A stretch of DNA of 64,000 bases, from NCBI RefSeq assembly GCF_907164915.1, contig NC_061866.1, positions 47,609,370 to 47,673,369 of the forward strand. The letters run 5' to 3'. Made by a program: the position numbers and the translations under genes. Shown piece by piece: positions 36,834-49,891 of this stretch (the first letter of the stretch is position 1; every line of letters begins with the position of its first letter). The stretch comes from Impatiens glandulifera (taxonomy: Eukaryota > Streptophyta > Magnoliopsida > Ericales > Balsaminaceae). The notes beneath the pieces were generated by a model, which was not told where the DNA came from, made no database searches, and worked only from the letters and a program-made list of their open reading frames with translations.

Positions 36834-39052
36834 ATGGCATTTAATATCGAAGATTTTATTTCCAACAATTCAATTAGTACTCTATCTCTATATTCGGAGC
36901 AATTGGGAGATGATTTTAATGATTTCAATATATTACCAACAAAGACCGAGGAGTTTTCGACAGAAAATTATGATGAACAACAAATGACGAAATCAATTAA
37001 TATAAATGGTGGTATTATCGAACCAATGGTGGTTCCCGGATCTAGTTTAAACGCTCCAAGATTGAATAAAGATGAATTCCCAACGGACGTTGATTATTTA
37101 TTATTGGAACCTCCTTCTAATTTCTTATCTAATGATGACATGGTAATCTTATTTTAATTAAAGTTTAAATGATTTATGCATGTTATTTTAATATGAGTTT
37201 GTGTGTACTCTTTGTTGGCATGTAATAACAGGTTATTCCATCCTTGACGAACGATGATTTGCAATTTCTATGGAGGGATAATTGTGAAAGCTTAACTAAT
37301 CATGATAACGAGGAATCATTTGATGAAGATGATTTTTTTAAAAATGTTGATTTCCCATCTTTTATGACCGGTTCGGTTGCAAAATCCGACGACTACCCTC
37401 CTCAGATCGAGGATTCTATCAGTCATGTATGTAATACGAGAAAGAGTGTTATAATTTTGTGAAAATTGAGATACATTTGTATACATATTGGAGATCATAC
37501 ATTTCTTAAGAATAAATAAAGTAATTGTTTAGTTCTGATTTCACTATTTTTTTATTCTTTATATACTTTTAATGGAATGAAATGAAATTGGTTAAAAAAA
37601 CATTTGTTATGGTTTGCAGTTAAATCCGTTTTCTCTTCAAAATGACGTCGAATCAATACAAAACGTAAGCATTGAAAGAGGCGAAACCTCCAATTGTGTG
37701 GAGGAAGAGGAGGATGATGATTACGATTGGGAAGAGGATGAATACAATTGGAGAAAATATGGAAAGAAAACCGTAAAAGGTTATCAATATCCCCGTAGTT
37801 ATTACAAATGCACTTATCCGAATTGTGAAGCAAAGAAGAAAGTGAGAAAATCTGAGCAAGGAGAAACTTTGGAGATTATATACAGTTTGCATCACAACCA
37901 TCCAAAGCCGCCGCAAGATCATCATAGGATAACTTCTTCATCGGACGACAGTTCAAAGAAATTATGTTATGTTGGTGAGAAAAATGAATCCGATCTAAAG
38001 AGAAGGTGAGTTTAATTAGAGTTTACATTACATTACAAGTAAAAAAAAATGATCTTAAAAAAATTCCATTACAGGAAGATTGAAGAACAGGATTTCGGAG
38101 ATGTTAAACTACCATTTGTCATGTTTAGAGTAATCAGTGAAACAGACATATTGAATGAGGGTTACAATTGGCGTAAATATGGCCAAAAAGTCGTCAAAGG
38201 CAATCATAATCCGAGGTACCCTTTCTAAATTAACTATCCTTATTTGAAATAATTTGTTGGTTAGAAACCGGTTGACCTTTTACAGTAAAACTTGAAACAA
38301 TATTTAAGAAAAGATTGATGGGGTTTACAAAATAGCTTCTCATTTTCTCCTGAAAGGTTTTTCTGTGTATTTATCAGTTTATTATGCAATGCAGAAGTTA
38401 CTACAAATGCACCGAAACCAACTGCCCGGTTAAGAAGCACGTAGAGAGAGCACCCGACGACATCAAAGCAATTTTAACTTCCTACCAGGGAATTCATAAC
38501 CACTTAATTCCCCCTGGCAAAAACAAAAATCTTAACAATTCCGGTTCCTCTCAATCCATGATGCCCGCTCCTATCCAGTCCCAAACACAACTGCCCCTCA
38601 TTCAGAACGAAATGACAAGTTTTTGTATGCCGTCACCAATACCTTCCCATACCTTCGCATATGAAATGAACCAACCGGGACTTGTTGATCCTTCCCATAG
38701 CTTTGGATATGACATGAAACAACATGGACTTGCCAATCCTTCGCATAACTTTGCATATGAAATGAACCAAGATGGACTTGCCAATCCTTCCCATAGCTTT
38801 GCATATGAAATGAACCAACAGGGACTTGCCAATTTTCCTTTAGAACCTTTCGAGGTTAACCAATGGAAATTCCCCGATATGCCCTTACCCTATCCAAGAA
38901 ATCCTCAGATACACAATGACATTAGTGGTATGATGCTGATGCCAAAAGTTGAGCCCGAGATGGAACCAATGTCTGCTTCTAATGTTCTTCTACCCAATGG
39001 ATATCCGGATTATCATCACATTAATAACATGCCATTCAACCCTCAGATGTAA
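36834..39052 (+). CDS. group I WRKY transcription factor with WRKYGKK first domain
   Basis: Exons 36834-37142, 37232-37426, 37620-38005, 38075-38215 and 38395-39052 give 562 residues. The first WRKY domain has WRKYGKK at 212-218 with zinc ligands Cys232, Cys237, His260 and His262. The second has WRKYGQK at 329-335 with Cys349, Cys354, His378 and His380. The intron after NP-R in the second domain is at the conserved place. Group I proteins bind W-boxes mainly through the second domain; many are MAP kinase targets through Ser-Pro sites before the first domain, and few such sites are seen here. A very acidic stretch (residues 196-209) leads into the first domain. After the second domain come four 16-residue repeats (38648-38839) and a Met/Pro/Asn-rich tail. 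GKK in the first domain is a known variant in other WRKY groups but unusual here. The gene is convergent with the CLC gene. Confidence 0.92.
38648..38839 (+). repeat. four in-frame 48-bp repeats in the WRKY C-terminus
   Basis: Units at 38648-38695, 38696-38743, 38744-38791 and 38792-38839 code variants of [16 protein letters not shown]. Units 3 and 4 are nearly identical, so the last expansion is recent. The unit has alternating aromatic and polar residues and no known domain. Confidence 0.92.
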
Positions 39053-39367
39053 AGATTTATTTCCTCGTTTTCTTTATATTGATGAAAAATAAACAATCGC
39101 CACTTCACATAAAATGTGTACAGGGAAGGCTGCATGTTGTATACTATTTGATCTTATCCATTACAAATAGAATATAATTAGTCCCATCAAAAGACATTTG
39201 ATCAGACTATAGCTAAACCAGCAACAAACTATAGTATGTTTATATTTATAATTCTTTTAAAATGTAATCTGAAATCTCTCTATCGAATCTCTCGAATGTT
39301 TACTAGGGAGAATCAATCAAATATGTTTCCCCAACAGTCAGCAAAAAAATAAAACTTACATTTCCTC
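39053..39367. other. spacer between convergent WRKY and CLC 3' ends
   Basis: 315 bp hold both 3' UTRs. Nothing else is seen. Confidence 0.6.
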
Positions 39368-42300
39368 TCAACGCTCTTCATTTCTCTCGTGATAGCCCAG
39401 TTTATTGTTGTTAACCTCCTCTCTGTGAGTATAAAATATATATATATATATATATATCTCATCAGCGTTTAGCATGATTGCATAAGACAAGAAAAATAAA
39501 TATCTCACCTGAGACAGGAGGAAACAGAATGATAAAAGAGGACGCCAATGGCTTTACGCCTTCTTTCACTTTGAACATCTCTGCCACGGTTTATAACTGG
39601 AAGTTGCTTTATTCCTTTTGCCTCCATTAGCTTCTTTGCCATTGCCAAATCAGTGTCAGGGTAACAAGTTAATAATCCTCGCCTTTTCCCACGGTATTTT
39701 ATTCCTCTAGTGCATATGGAGGAAACAGCATGTTTCTCAACCTGTAAAGTAAAATGGTTGAAACTTTCATATGGAATTATAACTTGCACAAAATATAGTA
39801 ATCTTGAAATAGCCAGAAACCCTAATAGAGAAACTAAATTATGAGGGCCTTTTTGATGAACCCTAATATTATATATCCTTAATTTTAACTTTTTATGATA
39901 CTTAAAATACTGATTAAAGAAATATTTTAACCATACCCAAATAATCCACTTTTTTATCAAACAATATATTTTTTATGTGCTACATACGTACATCATCGAG
40001 TGTTATTGCACTGGTGGGGACATCGCCATACTTTCTTGAAAAGAACCGTTTAATGTCACCATAGGTTAAAATCCCTTCTAGAAAATCATCATTATCTACC
40101 ACAAGTAGACATTTCTGTAAGCTGTCGTGCATAGTCACGATTGCCTCTTTCAAGGTCCTGTTCCCTGAAACTTTCACATAATTGATCGACATGACTTGAG
40201 AAACCTGTCAAGGCAAGAGAAGAGACTGTTATGTTCAGGAATATGTAAGGTAGAAACTAGAAAGGGTCCATGTAATGAAATTAACGGAACCTTCTTATCT
40301 TCAAGAATGATATCCTCATCAATTGTTTCAAGTGCGTCATTGGTCTGAACGACAGTAAGCTCTAACCCATTTGATTCGTTCATCTGTCTCCAAATGCCCT
40401 TATTTTCATCCCCAGTAGGTGAAAGTGGGGCATAACCCCTTGTCCATTTCCTTGAATCAGATATCTCAGTCTCCTTCGTCGGGTTGAGTATGGAAGGCAC
40501 CCATATTGCCAACCCAACAGCTCCCTGATTAAAGAATGATAGCATGCGAGTAAATGATTAACCAGCAAACAAGTCATGTATCTTTTTTAAGACAAACATA
40601 GAATTAGAAAATAATAAACTATTTCCAAATTAGATATTTTTTTATTTAACATGAATCTGAGGGAGTTTTGGAAAATCGGATAGGACTTAAGGGGTAACTG
40701 CACCAGTCTCTCTGGTTAGTGACAAAAGTAAATTGGTCAAGGTGAAAAAAAACATCAGGTGAAAAAATTGATCAAGGATAAGCAAAATTGACCTCAAGAT
40801 GAAAGGTTCTTTGTTGTGTACAGGTGTCAACTTTGCCAAAGACATTTGTTATGAGGTGAAACAGCTTTAATCATTTGAAAGACTTTTAGAAGCTGTAATT
40901 CAAATTGATGAGATGAATAAGTTAACCATGCATTCTTTTCTCGAAAAAGAAGAAGTTAAACATGCATTTCTTCCAAAACATTTAGTAGAAAATGCAAATC
41001 TATCATGGAGGACTCCGTCAGGGTTAGTTCCATATAACCTATTATCTCATTATCAACTAAAATACCCTTACGTTATTTATTATAACATTTAAAAATCTTA
41101 ATTACAAATATTATTTTAGACATTTAATCCAAAATAATATACTTTTTTCATCAAACAAGGTTTTTTCCCAAAAGAAAACTACATCAAACAAGCTCTAAAT
41201 GATAATAGAGAGCAATGCATTTAAGTTAATAATCAGTCAAGACAATCACTAATACCAAATGTTTTCTGACAAGATAAATAATTTTAATCAAGATGATGAG
41301 AATTACCATGAGAGGAAGCAAAATTGTATAATCTTTTGTCAACTCAAACAGAAGTAAAACAGACGTCAAGGGAACCGAACAAACTGAAGCTAGCGTAGCA
41401 GCCATTCCAACCTGGAACAATGTCAAAGCAGCATAAAAACTGTGGACTGGTCTAAAAATTAGATGCAAATAACTACACTCTTAACAGCCTATATGGTGCT
41501 TCCTAAGATGGGGGTAGAGAAGGTTCCTTTATATGTGCTTAGTGCAGTTGTAAAATGATAAACCCTCACCAGTGCATAAGCTTGTGGCGGAGCAACAGCT
41601 CCATTTCCTGGAATTGCCGAATTTATTATTTCTCCAGCTAACCCACCAAATACAGCACCAACAGCAGCACCAATCATCAAACTTGGTGCATATAGCCCAC
41701 CAACAAGCCCCGAGGCCTTACACAGGGTTGTGGCAAAAACTTTAGCAATCACCAACTGTGCAAGCAGCCAGATTCCAGGTGCTGAAGCTATCCTTCCCGT
41801 ATGAAGTATTTCATTCACATTAGTGAAGCCCCAGTACAGTATTCCAGGATACCTGAGCGCTATTATTCCAGCTCCTAAACCACCCAAAGCAGGGCATGCA
41901 ACCGCAGGAACACCAAACCTCTCTTTGATAAATTCAAATGCTTTTGTATTCCATTCTACCAAACGTGTGAAGACCACACTCACTATTCCACAAAGCATGC
42001 CAAGTATGAGGTATAAAGGTAGCTCTGCAAACAAGGTACAGATCTTTATTAAATTCAGAATTCTAATACATGGTTAAACATGTATAATGGGAAAGAAATG
42101 AAAAACAGAGTTTGCTTGATGTAGGTTTTTTCTTTTTGTTTTTAAAATAATTTGACTTTTGGGGGAAAAAAACTTATTTCATGAAAAAGTGAATTATTTG
42201 GGATAAATGACTAAAGCATCATTTGAATTTAATATTTAAAATGTTAAAAAAAAAAAAGCAAGGGTTATTTGATATTTTGGTTGATGATTTGAAAAATGAT

Positions 42301-43643
42301 GGGATAAGGGGTTATTTAATCCAAATAACCTTTGAGTAAGGCCTAGTATTTGATTTTGTACTCATTCATATGCAGCAAACTTCAAGAGAATGAACAGTTT
42401 CTATTGAAAACTAATAAATTAGTGTTGTATAAAATACCAGCTGCAGATTTCAATTGATACTTGGGAACTGTAAAAGCCTTTATCTCCCCGAGTATAGCAT
42501 TTGAGACAGTAGATGAAACAACAGATGCTAGGATTATCATTGCAGTTGTAAATGGAGGTGAATTTTCAGCACCACAAGGCCTTAAAACAGTTTCGATGGC
42601 AAAGAAACACCCAGCAACAGCAGCATTGAAACCTGCAAAACCCAACAGCAATAAGAAACATCACAAACCAAAGAAGCAAGAAAGGTGCAAAACGGAAACT
42701 TCTAAGAGGGGAAACATTTGTCTGGGAATAAATTGAGTACACCAGAAAAGAACAAGTAAATGTTTGAACAAAGAACAAACTGCAAGGTTTTAGCAAAACA
42801 TATTAGAAAAACGGAACTGATAGATACCTGAAGCAATCCCAGCAGCTGCACCGGCTGCAACAAGAGCTAGTCTCCTTTCTCTATTGTTTTCCATCATCAC
42901 CGAGCATCCACTGGCACATGACTTACCAATATCTACACTAGGACCCTCAGGACCCAATGAACATCCGGTACCCAAAGTCACAGCAGCCTGAATAGCTTTT
43001 ATGACGGGATACACTCCAGCTAACAAATCAAAACCTTGCCCATAAGCCGAAGTCGACTGCTTTATTTGCTGTAATATTTCATTTAAACCATGCAACATTC
43101 CAACAATAACACCGCCAGTTACTGGTATTAAAAGTATCCGATGCCATGTATCAGCTAGCCTCTGCAAACGTAGCCAAGCAGCACCCTCATTTGGCGTCCC
43201 AGCCCAAACAAATTCATGTATTATATTCACCTACAAATGTATTCTAAATTCAGCAAATGCAAAATCTACAATGAACAATGAAGCAGTAATGAACTCACTG
43301 CGCGGTAGAAGGCAGCAACACAGAGACCAGTGGCAAGGCCAAGGAGGCAGCCAATAAGAAGCAAAGCCCATTCAGGAGGAGCACTTTCGCCAAGAACATC
43401 ATCTCCAGCATCTCCTATGCCACTTCCTCCGGTGCGACGATCTGCAAACGGAGAATGGTGTCTGCTGCTGGAACGACTGGAGTTGAATCGTCGACCGGAG
43501 AACTTTCGATCCAAACGATTAAGCAGATCCGTGAGTCCCTTATTGCTCCTATTCTCTACTTGATTCTCGACATCATCTTCTACAGCTAACGGGTCCGATC
43601 GTAGAAGTACCTCATGATCGTTATCATATTCGCCGCTGGACAT
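39368..43643 (-). CDS. CLC-F: CLC-f-like chloride channel/transporter with CBS domains
   Basis: Nine exons, 5' to 3': 43299-43643, 42828-43230, 42438-42632, 41570-42024, 41307-41411, 40291-40524, 39992-40204, 39509-39741, 39368-39422, giving 745 residues, near the usual length of plant CLC-f. The last exon is small and was found by phase: it continues CLR into EEVNNNKLGYHERNEER and a stop. Reading exon 8 straight on would stop at once at 39505. After a charged N-terminus come the membrane helices. Seen: GPEGPSVDIG (208-217) with the gating Glu210, FAIE with Glu262 at the place of the proton glutamate, GGLYAPSLMIGA, and LTKDY near the place of the central tyrosine. Both glutamates suggest an anion/proton exchanger, an inference. 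The selectivity motif GSGIP is replaced by GTGCS, as in the CLC-e/f branch. Two CBS domains lie at about 580-745. CLC-f sits in Golgi or plastid membranes in Arabidopsis. The upstream DNA is tandemly triplicated. Confidence 0.93.
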
Positions 43644-43799
43644 TGAATGCCAATCAAATTACTATTCTACTATGCATATACATCCCCTACACTATCAACA
43701 GAAGCAGTAAATGATGATAAATGATTGCCCTAATCTGTATATGCCTCGATTAGATTCAGATCTTCTCATACAGTTTGAAAGAGACTTGAAGATAAAAAT

Positions 43800-45987
43800 A
43801 TAAATATATACAACAAATCGTATACATATATACTGTAAATCATGCGACTCGATATGAATTCTTCCTCTGTTTTAGAAATTCACAACCTCCAATTCTTCAA
43901 GAAACCGCCGGAATTTACTCTGAAATGACACTTTTAAGTAACGCCCTCTTATTCTGGCAGATCAGCTATATTCGTGGTATACATATACTCATATACATAT
44001 ACAATTTCATTTAGAGAGAGTCGTGTGTACGACTGTTTTAGTCTATATATATTATCTTTCATTTATATACATATATATATATAAATATATTTAACATGTT
44101 TAAATAGAAAAAAAATAATAATAATAAATCAGACTAAAGTAGCCAATGTTCATTACCATTTATATAAATAAACTCATATAAATCTATTTTTATTATTTTA
44201 TAAATAAAATATTAAATACTTTTTATTTCTTTTTTTAAGGTGCTGTTTTATTATATATTAATATTTTTTAATAAAAGAAAAACCATTTCCCTCTTATGTA
44301 TCAATAAATTTATTCAAATCAATAGAGACTAACTTTCTACCATTTGGATTTGGATTGGATTATATAAAAGTTAGAGTTATTCATCTAAAATACTGAAAAA
44401 TAATATTTAGTAAAAAATAATTTATTTTTAAAATTTCAACACCAAAAAGTTACTGATTTTAGAGGGTCTTGACTATGGAGTTGATGGGTTAGTTCGATTA
44501 TATCGGTATAGTTATTGTCTGTATTCACTAAAGTAACGTAAAAAAAATCAATAAATGAGTGGAGTGATGTTTCACTTTTGTATATACGTGTCACTTCATT
44601 AGTGAAATATATAGACGGTATATACGGTAATTAATTCAAGTGTGCTAGTATTTTTTAATTAAAAAATATTTTTTTTAATTAATTAAAAATATGTGAAAAA
44701 AATTATTTAAATAATTCTTATGAAACAATGTACTAGACTCAAATCAAACAATAAATATATATACAACAAATCGTATACATATATACTGTAAATCATGCAC
44801 TCTATGAATTCTTCCTCTGTTTTAGAAATTCTCAACCTCAATTCTTTAAGAAACCGCCGAATTTACTCTGAAAATGACGTTTTAAGTAACGCCCTCTTAT
44901 TCTGGCAGATCAACTATATTCGTGTTATACATATACTCATATACATATGCAATTTTATATAGAGACGTGTCTACAACTGTTTTAGTCTATATATATTATT
45001 TTTCATTTATATATATATATAATATATATAAATATATTTAGATGTTTAAATAGAAAGAAAAAAAAAAATAATAAACCAGACTAAAGTAAAGAAAAAAATA
45101 ATAATAAACCAGACTAAAGTAGCCAATGTTCATTACCATTTATATAAATAAACTCATATAAATCTATTTTCATTATCTTATAAATAAAATATTAAATACT
45201 TTTTATTTCTTTTTTTAAGTTGCTGTTTTATTATATATTAATATTTTTTAATAAAAGAAAAACCATTTCACTCCTTATGTACCAATAAATTTATTCAAAT
45301 CAATAGAGACTAACTTTCTACCGTTTGGATTTGGATTTGAATTGGATTATATAAAAGTTAGAGTTATTCATCTAAAATACTGAAAAATAATATTTAGTAA
45401 AAAATAATTTATTTTTAAAATTTCTACACCAAAAAGTTACTGATTTGAGAGGGTCTTGACTATGGAGTTGATGAGTTAGTTCGATTATATCGGTATAGTC
45501 ATTGTCTGTATTCACTAAGATAACGAAAAAAAATTAATAAATGAGTGGAGTGATGTTTCACTTTTGTATATACGTGTCACTTCATTAGTGAAATATATAG
45601 ACTGTATATACGGTAATTAATTAGTGTGCTAGTATTTTTTAATTAAAAAATATATATTTTTTAATTAATTAAAAATATGTGAAAAAATTATTTAAATAAT
45701 TCTTATGAAACAATGTACTAGACTCAAATCAAACAATAAATATATACAACAAATCGTATACATATATACTGTAAATCATGCACTCGCTATGAATTCTTCC
45801 TCTGTTTTAGAAATTCTCAATCTCAGTTCTTCAAGAAACCGCCGAATTTACTCTGAAAATAACGTTTTAAGTAACGCCCTCTTATTCTGGCAGATCAGCT
45901 ATATTCGTGTTATACATATATTCGTATACATATACAATTTCATATAGAGAGACGTGTTTAGAACTGTTTTAGTCTATATATATTATT

Positions 45988-46036
<49 letters not shown>

Positions 46037-46750
46037 ACATGTTTAAATAGAAAGAAAAAAATAATAATAAACCAGACTAAAGTAAAGAAAAAAATAATAA
46101 TAAACCAGACTAAAGTAGCCAATGTTCATTACCATTTATATAAATAAACTCATATAAATATATTTTCATTATCTTATAAATAAAATATTAAATACTTTTT
46201 ATTTCTTTTTTTTAAGTTGCTGTTTTATTATATATTAATATTTTTTAATAAAAGAAAAACCATTTCACTCTTATGTATAAATAAATTTATTCAAATCAAT
46301 AGAGACTAACTTTCTACCATTTGAATTTGGATTTGATTATATAAAAGTTAGAGTTATTCATCTAAAATACTGAAAAATAATATTTAGTAAAAAATAATTT
46401 ATTTTTAAAATTTCTACACCAAAAAGTTACTGATTTGAGAGGGTCTTGACTATGGAGTTGATGGGTTAGTTTGATTATATCGGTATAGTCATGGTCTGTA
46501 TTCATTAAGATAACGTAAAAGAAAATCAATAAATGAGTGGAGTGATGTTTCATTTTTGTATATAAATGTCACTTCATTAGTGAAATATATAGACTGAATA
46601 TATAGACTGTATATACGGTAATTAATTCAAGTGTGCTAGTATTTTTTAATTAAAAAATATTTTTTTTAATTAATTAAAAATATGTGAAAAAAATTATTTA
46701 AATAATTCTTATGAAACAATGTACTAGACTCAAATCAAACAATAAATATA
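43800..46750. repeat. three tandem ~1-kb copies of the CLC upstream region
   Basis: Copies begin at about 43800, 44751 and 45736 and the third ends near 46750. Each opens with ataaatatat and caacaaatcgtatacatat, holds a better-conserved, less AT-rich core (aattcttcctctgttttaga, aagaaaccgccg, taacgccctcttattctggc), then long shared AT-rich sequence, and closes with atgtactagactcaaatc. The first core lies about 200-320 bp before the CLC ATG, where the transcription start is expected. Copies 2 and 3 share a ~30-bp internal duplication (accagactaaagtaaag) absent from copy 1, so one of them arose from the other. Copy 3 also has a long (AT)n run. Confidence 0.92.
45992..46033. repeat. (AT)n microsatellite in copy 3 of the tandem array
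   Basis: About 21 at units replace a short at-rich patch found in copies 1 and 2. Confidence 0.9.
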
Positions 46751-48273
46751 ATGGAGGTCATGAAAAATATTATTATATTACTTTACAACTAAGATGATTG
46801 AAATACAAGACCATTTCTTATTCACTTAAAGGTATTACACAAGCTTTTCTAAACTATTCATGAGACCCAAATATTAATTTAATAAAAAATTATTATAAAA
46901 TAAAGATTTAAATGTTGAATAAATTGGATGGTTTTTATAAATGGGCTTTCTAAATTATTGATACCAGGGGTACTTTTCATTGAAGAAGTGACATTACAAG
47001 TTGGCTAGCTAAGGGTCATGTAAAATTTTATTTTATTTTACCATGCTTGCATGAAGAGAAAAAAATGAGTGAATATTACTAATTGTTCTCTTTAAACGTG
47101 AATTTATATATGGCCTAGTTTGATTTGTTACATTTAAAGTTAAGTCATACTAGTCCACAATATAATTTTTTTTTTTCTCCAAAATCTCCTGAATTTCTCA
47201 AGTATTAAATCTTAATTATCAGATAGTGTAGAATCATAGATATAGATACTAGCCAAGTATTTACTATTTAGTCAAAATCAAACTCTCTTTCTCTCTCTCA
47301 CACACACACTGGTATTTCTCTCCAAAATATCTTAATTCTCAATTATTAACTTCTACTCTCAAGTTTCACTATAGTTTGATCTTGAGTTTTTTTTTTTTTA
47401 TGGATTTTTCAAGTTTTCTTTTAGTTTTTCAAATTTTAGTTGTTTTTTAATTCTATTTATTAAATTAATATATTTTTAACTACTAAATTATTTAATTTAT
47501 CACTTAAAATATTAAAATACCCACACTTTATTTTTATTAAATTTTAAATATAAATATTTTTTAGTAATTTATTTTAAACAAATTTCAAATAATAATTTTT
47601 TTTTTATCAATCAAGATTTTTTAGACCGCAATTAAATAATTCAAAATCGGAACTCTAAAAATATAATTGGTAAGGCATTTAGTTTATTTGAATTTAGAAG
47701 TTCCTTTAGATATGTTAGAAGATTAATTTTGATAAATTCAATCAATCTTAATCCTTGGTCAAAATTATTATTAAATAATATAAATATACCTAAAATTTAC
47801 TTTAAAATTTCAATAATAATAAAAAATTATATATAAATCACTTAAATATTTTTTATTTAAAATTAAAAAAGAAAAATATTTTACTGTTATTATATATATT
47901 TTTAATAATTATTAATAGCTACAGAACTTCACTACTCACTAACAGATTTGAGATTGTTTTTTATTTTTAATTAAAATCTAATATTTTATTTTTCAGTTCA
48001 TCCGTCTATCATTTATTTTATTTATCAAAATATTACAATATTTTTTATTTAATATATTCTCTTTCATTTTTTATCTTATTTATTTAAAAAGTATAAAAAA
48101 ATCAAACAATCTAGTTGAGTAATCAGTTGATTGCTTCTACCAATAAATCAAATATTGATGGTTTACATTAAAAGATTGGGTTTAAAATTTTGATGGATTA
48201 TAACAACACATACTAAATCTAAAATAAATTCAAAAATTATTTGTAACATGAGCTCTAAAGAAACAGATTGAAT
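46751..48273. other. AT-rich intergenic sequence
   Basis: I see no gene. A (ct)n(ac)n tract lies at 47284-47310. The remainder is AT-rich with short poly-T runs. Confidence 0.55.
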
Positions 48274-48294
48274 CACTAGTGAAAAAAGAGGCTT

Positions 48295-48975
48295 CGGTAA
48301 CGTGGGTTAGTAACGGCGTTATAACGCCCTTACTAATCATTTTTATCAGTAACAATTTAATATATCTGTTACTGTTATGAAGATATCGGTAACAACTATA
48401 TAGAACCGTTACTAATATGAATCTTTAGTAACGGGTATAAGGAAGCACCGCTATAGATATTAATATTTTTAATCTTTTTTTTGATGTAAGGGTATAATAA
48501 CGATTTTTCCTAAAATCGTTACTAATATGCCTTCACTTTATATTTTACACAAGACACATCAGTAACAGTTTTCTTTCTAACCGTTAATGATAATGGTATT
48601 GGTAACGGTTTCCCTTAAAACCGTTACTGATATGTCATCAGTTGGTTCGTCTTCACAATAGGTATCAATAACGTTTTTTCCTAAAACCGTTACTGATATG
48701 CCTTCGCCTTTTCATTTACTACAGACATATCAATAACGTTTTAGGGAAACCGTTACTAATGATGGTATTGGTAACGGTTTACACTAAAATTGTTACTGAT
48801 ATGCTATCAGTCATTTCGTCTTCACAAGAGGTATTAGTAACGGTTATTTTTAAAACTGTTACTGATATACTATTAGTCGTTTCGTCTTCACAAGAGGTAT
48901 TAGTAACGATTATTCTTAAAACCGTTACTGATACCATTTTGTATTTGTAACGGTTATTGTAAAACTGTTACAGAT
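48295..48975. repeat. left subterminal repeats of the CACTA element
   Basis: Over ten copies of gtaacggttt or its complement aaaccgttac occur, often as facing pairs around a short spacer. Such arrays bind the element's own accessory protein in CACTA transposons (family knowledge). Confidence 0.8.
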
Positions 48976-49891
48976 TCCTATTAAAACTCGTGGGCATTCT
49001 CTTTCTTTCTTTTTCCTTCTTTTATTCTTCTCTTCTTTTCTTCTTTGCTCTCCGCTCCCACTCCCGTTCCGCAATCAAGCTGTTGTTGTCGCCGCCAAGG
49101 GTTGAAGCTGATTGTCGTCGCCGCCAGTTTCTTTCTCTGCTCTGTTGTTGTTGCCCTGTGCTGTTGTTGCCCTGTGCTGTCGTCGTTTAGGTTATATATT
49201 TTCAATCCTTAATCTTCAAACTTCAATCAATTCCAATCTTAGGCTATAAATTTTTGATCATTTTTTATCATTAACGGTTCACATTTATTTTTGCAATTTG
49301 AAGTTTGAAGATTCCCTTGCCCCTAACTAATTGAAGTTGTTGTTTCTGCCTCCACTACCTTTTGTCAATATCCAGGTTAGTCTTCAAATCCCTTTGTTTT
49401 TAAATCATTGTTAGATTATTTTGAAAGTTAGAGTATTGGATGTTTGGTTAGAATATTAATGGATTGTTGGTTTATTTGATGTTTGATTAAGTTAGATTAT
49501 AGCATTATTAGATTAATAGATTATTTGTATGTTAGATTATTAATGTTAGGTTAATGAATTATTAATTTGTATGTTAGGTTAAATTATTGGATTATTGAAT
49601 GCTAGGTTATATTAGTTAGATTATTAGATTATTGGATTGTTGGTATATTTGATGTTAGATTAAGTTACATTATAGCATTGTTAGATTAAGTTATATTATT
49701 TGAATGTTAGATTAATGAATTATTGAATTGTTGGATTATTGGATTGTATATGTTGATTAGGTTATGATAGTTTATTGAATTATATGTTAAATAATTGGAC
49801 TAGTTAGGTTTATGAATAATTTAGAAATAATACTTTATTTAACATAGTAATATTTTGTCTAGTCCTAATAGAAGTCCCTGACAAAACATGG

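Noticed and set aside
37653..37925. Minus-strand frames over the WRKY and NAC exons
   Set aside because: Shadows of the plus-strand exons; the plus frames have domains and splice phase.
31517..39052. A new gene system joining kinase, DUF247 and WRKY as an immunity or self-recognition cluster
   Set aside because: Neighbours only; transposon-filled spacers, a broken DUF247 gene and no shared control sequence support no link.
48759..48950. Open frame with repeated VLVTV/TVTD peptide
   Set aside because: It is the translation of the CACTA subterminal repeats, not a gene.
48295..48975. CRISPR-like spaced repeats
   Set aside because: Repeats are short, in both directions, with irregular spacing, and lie inside a CACTA end in a plant genome.
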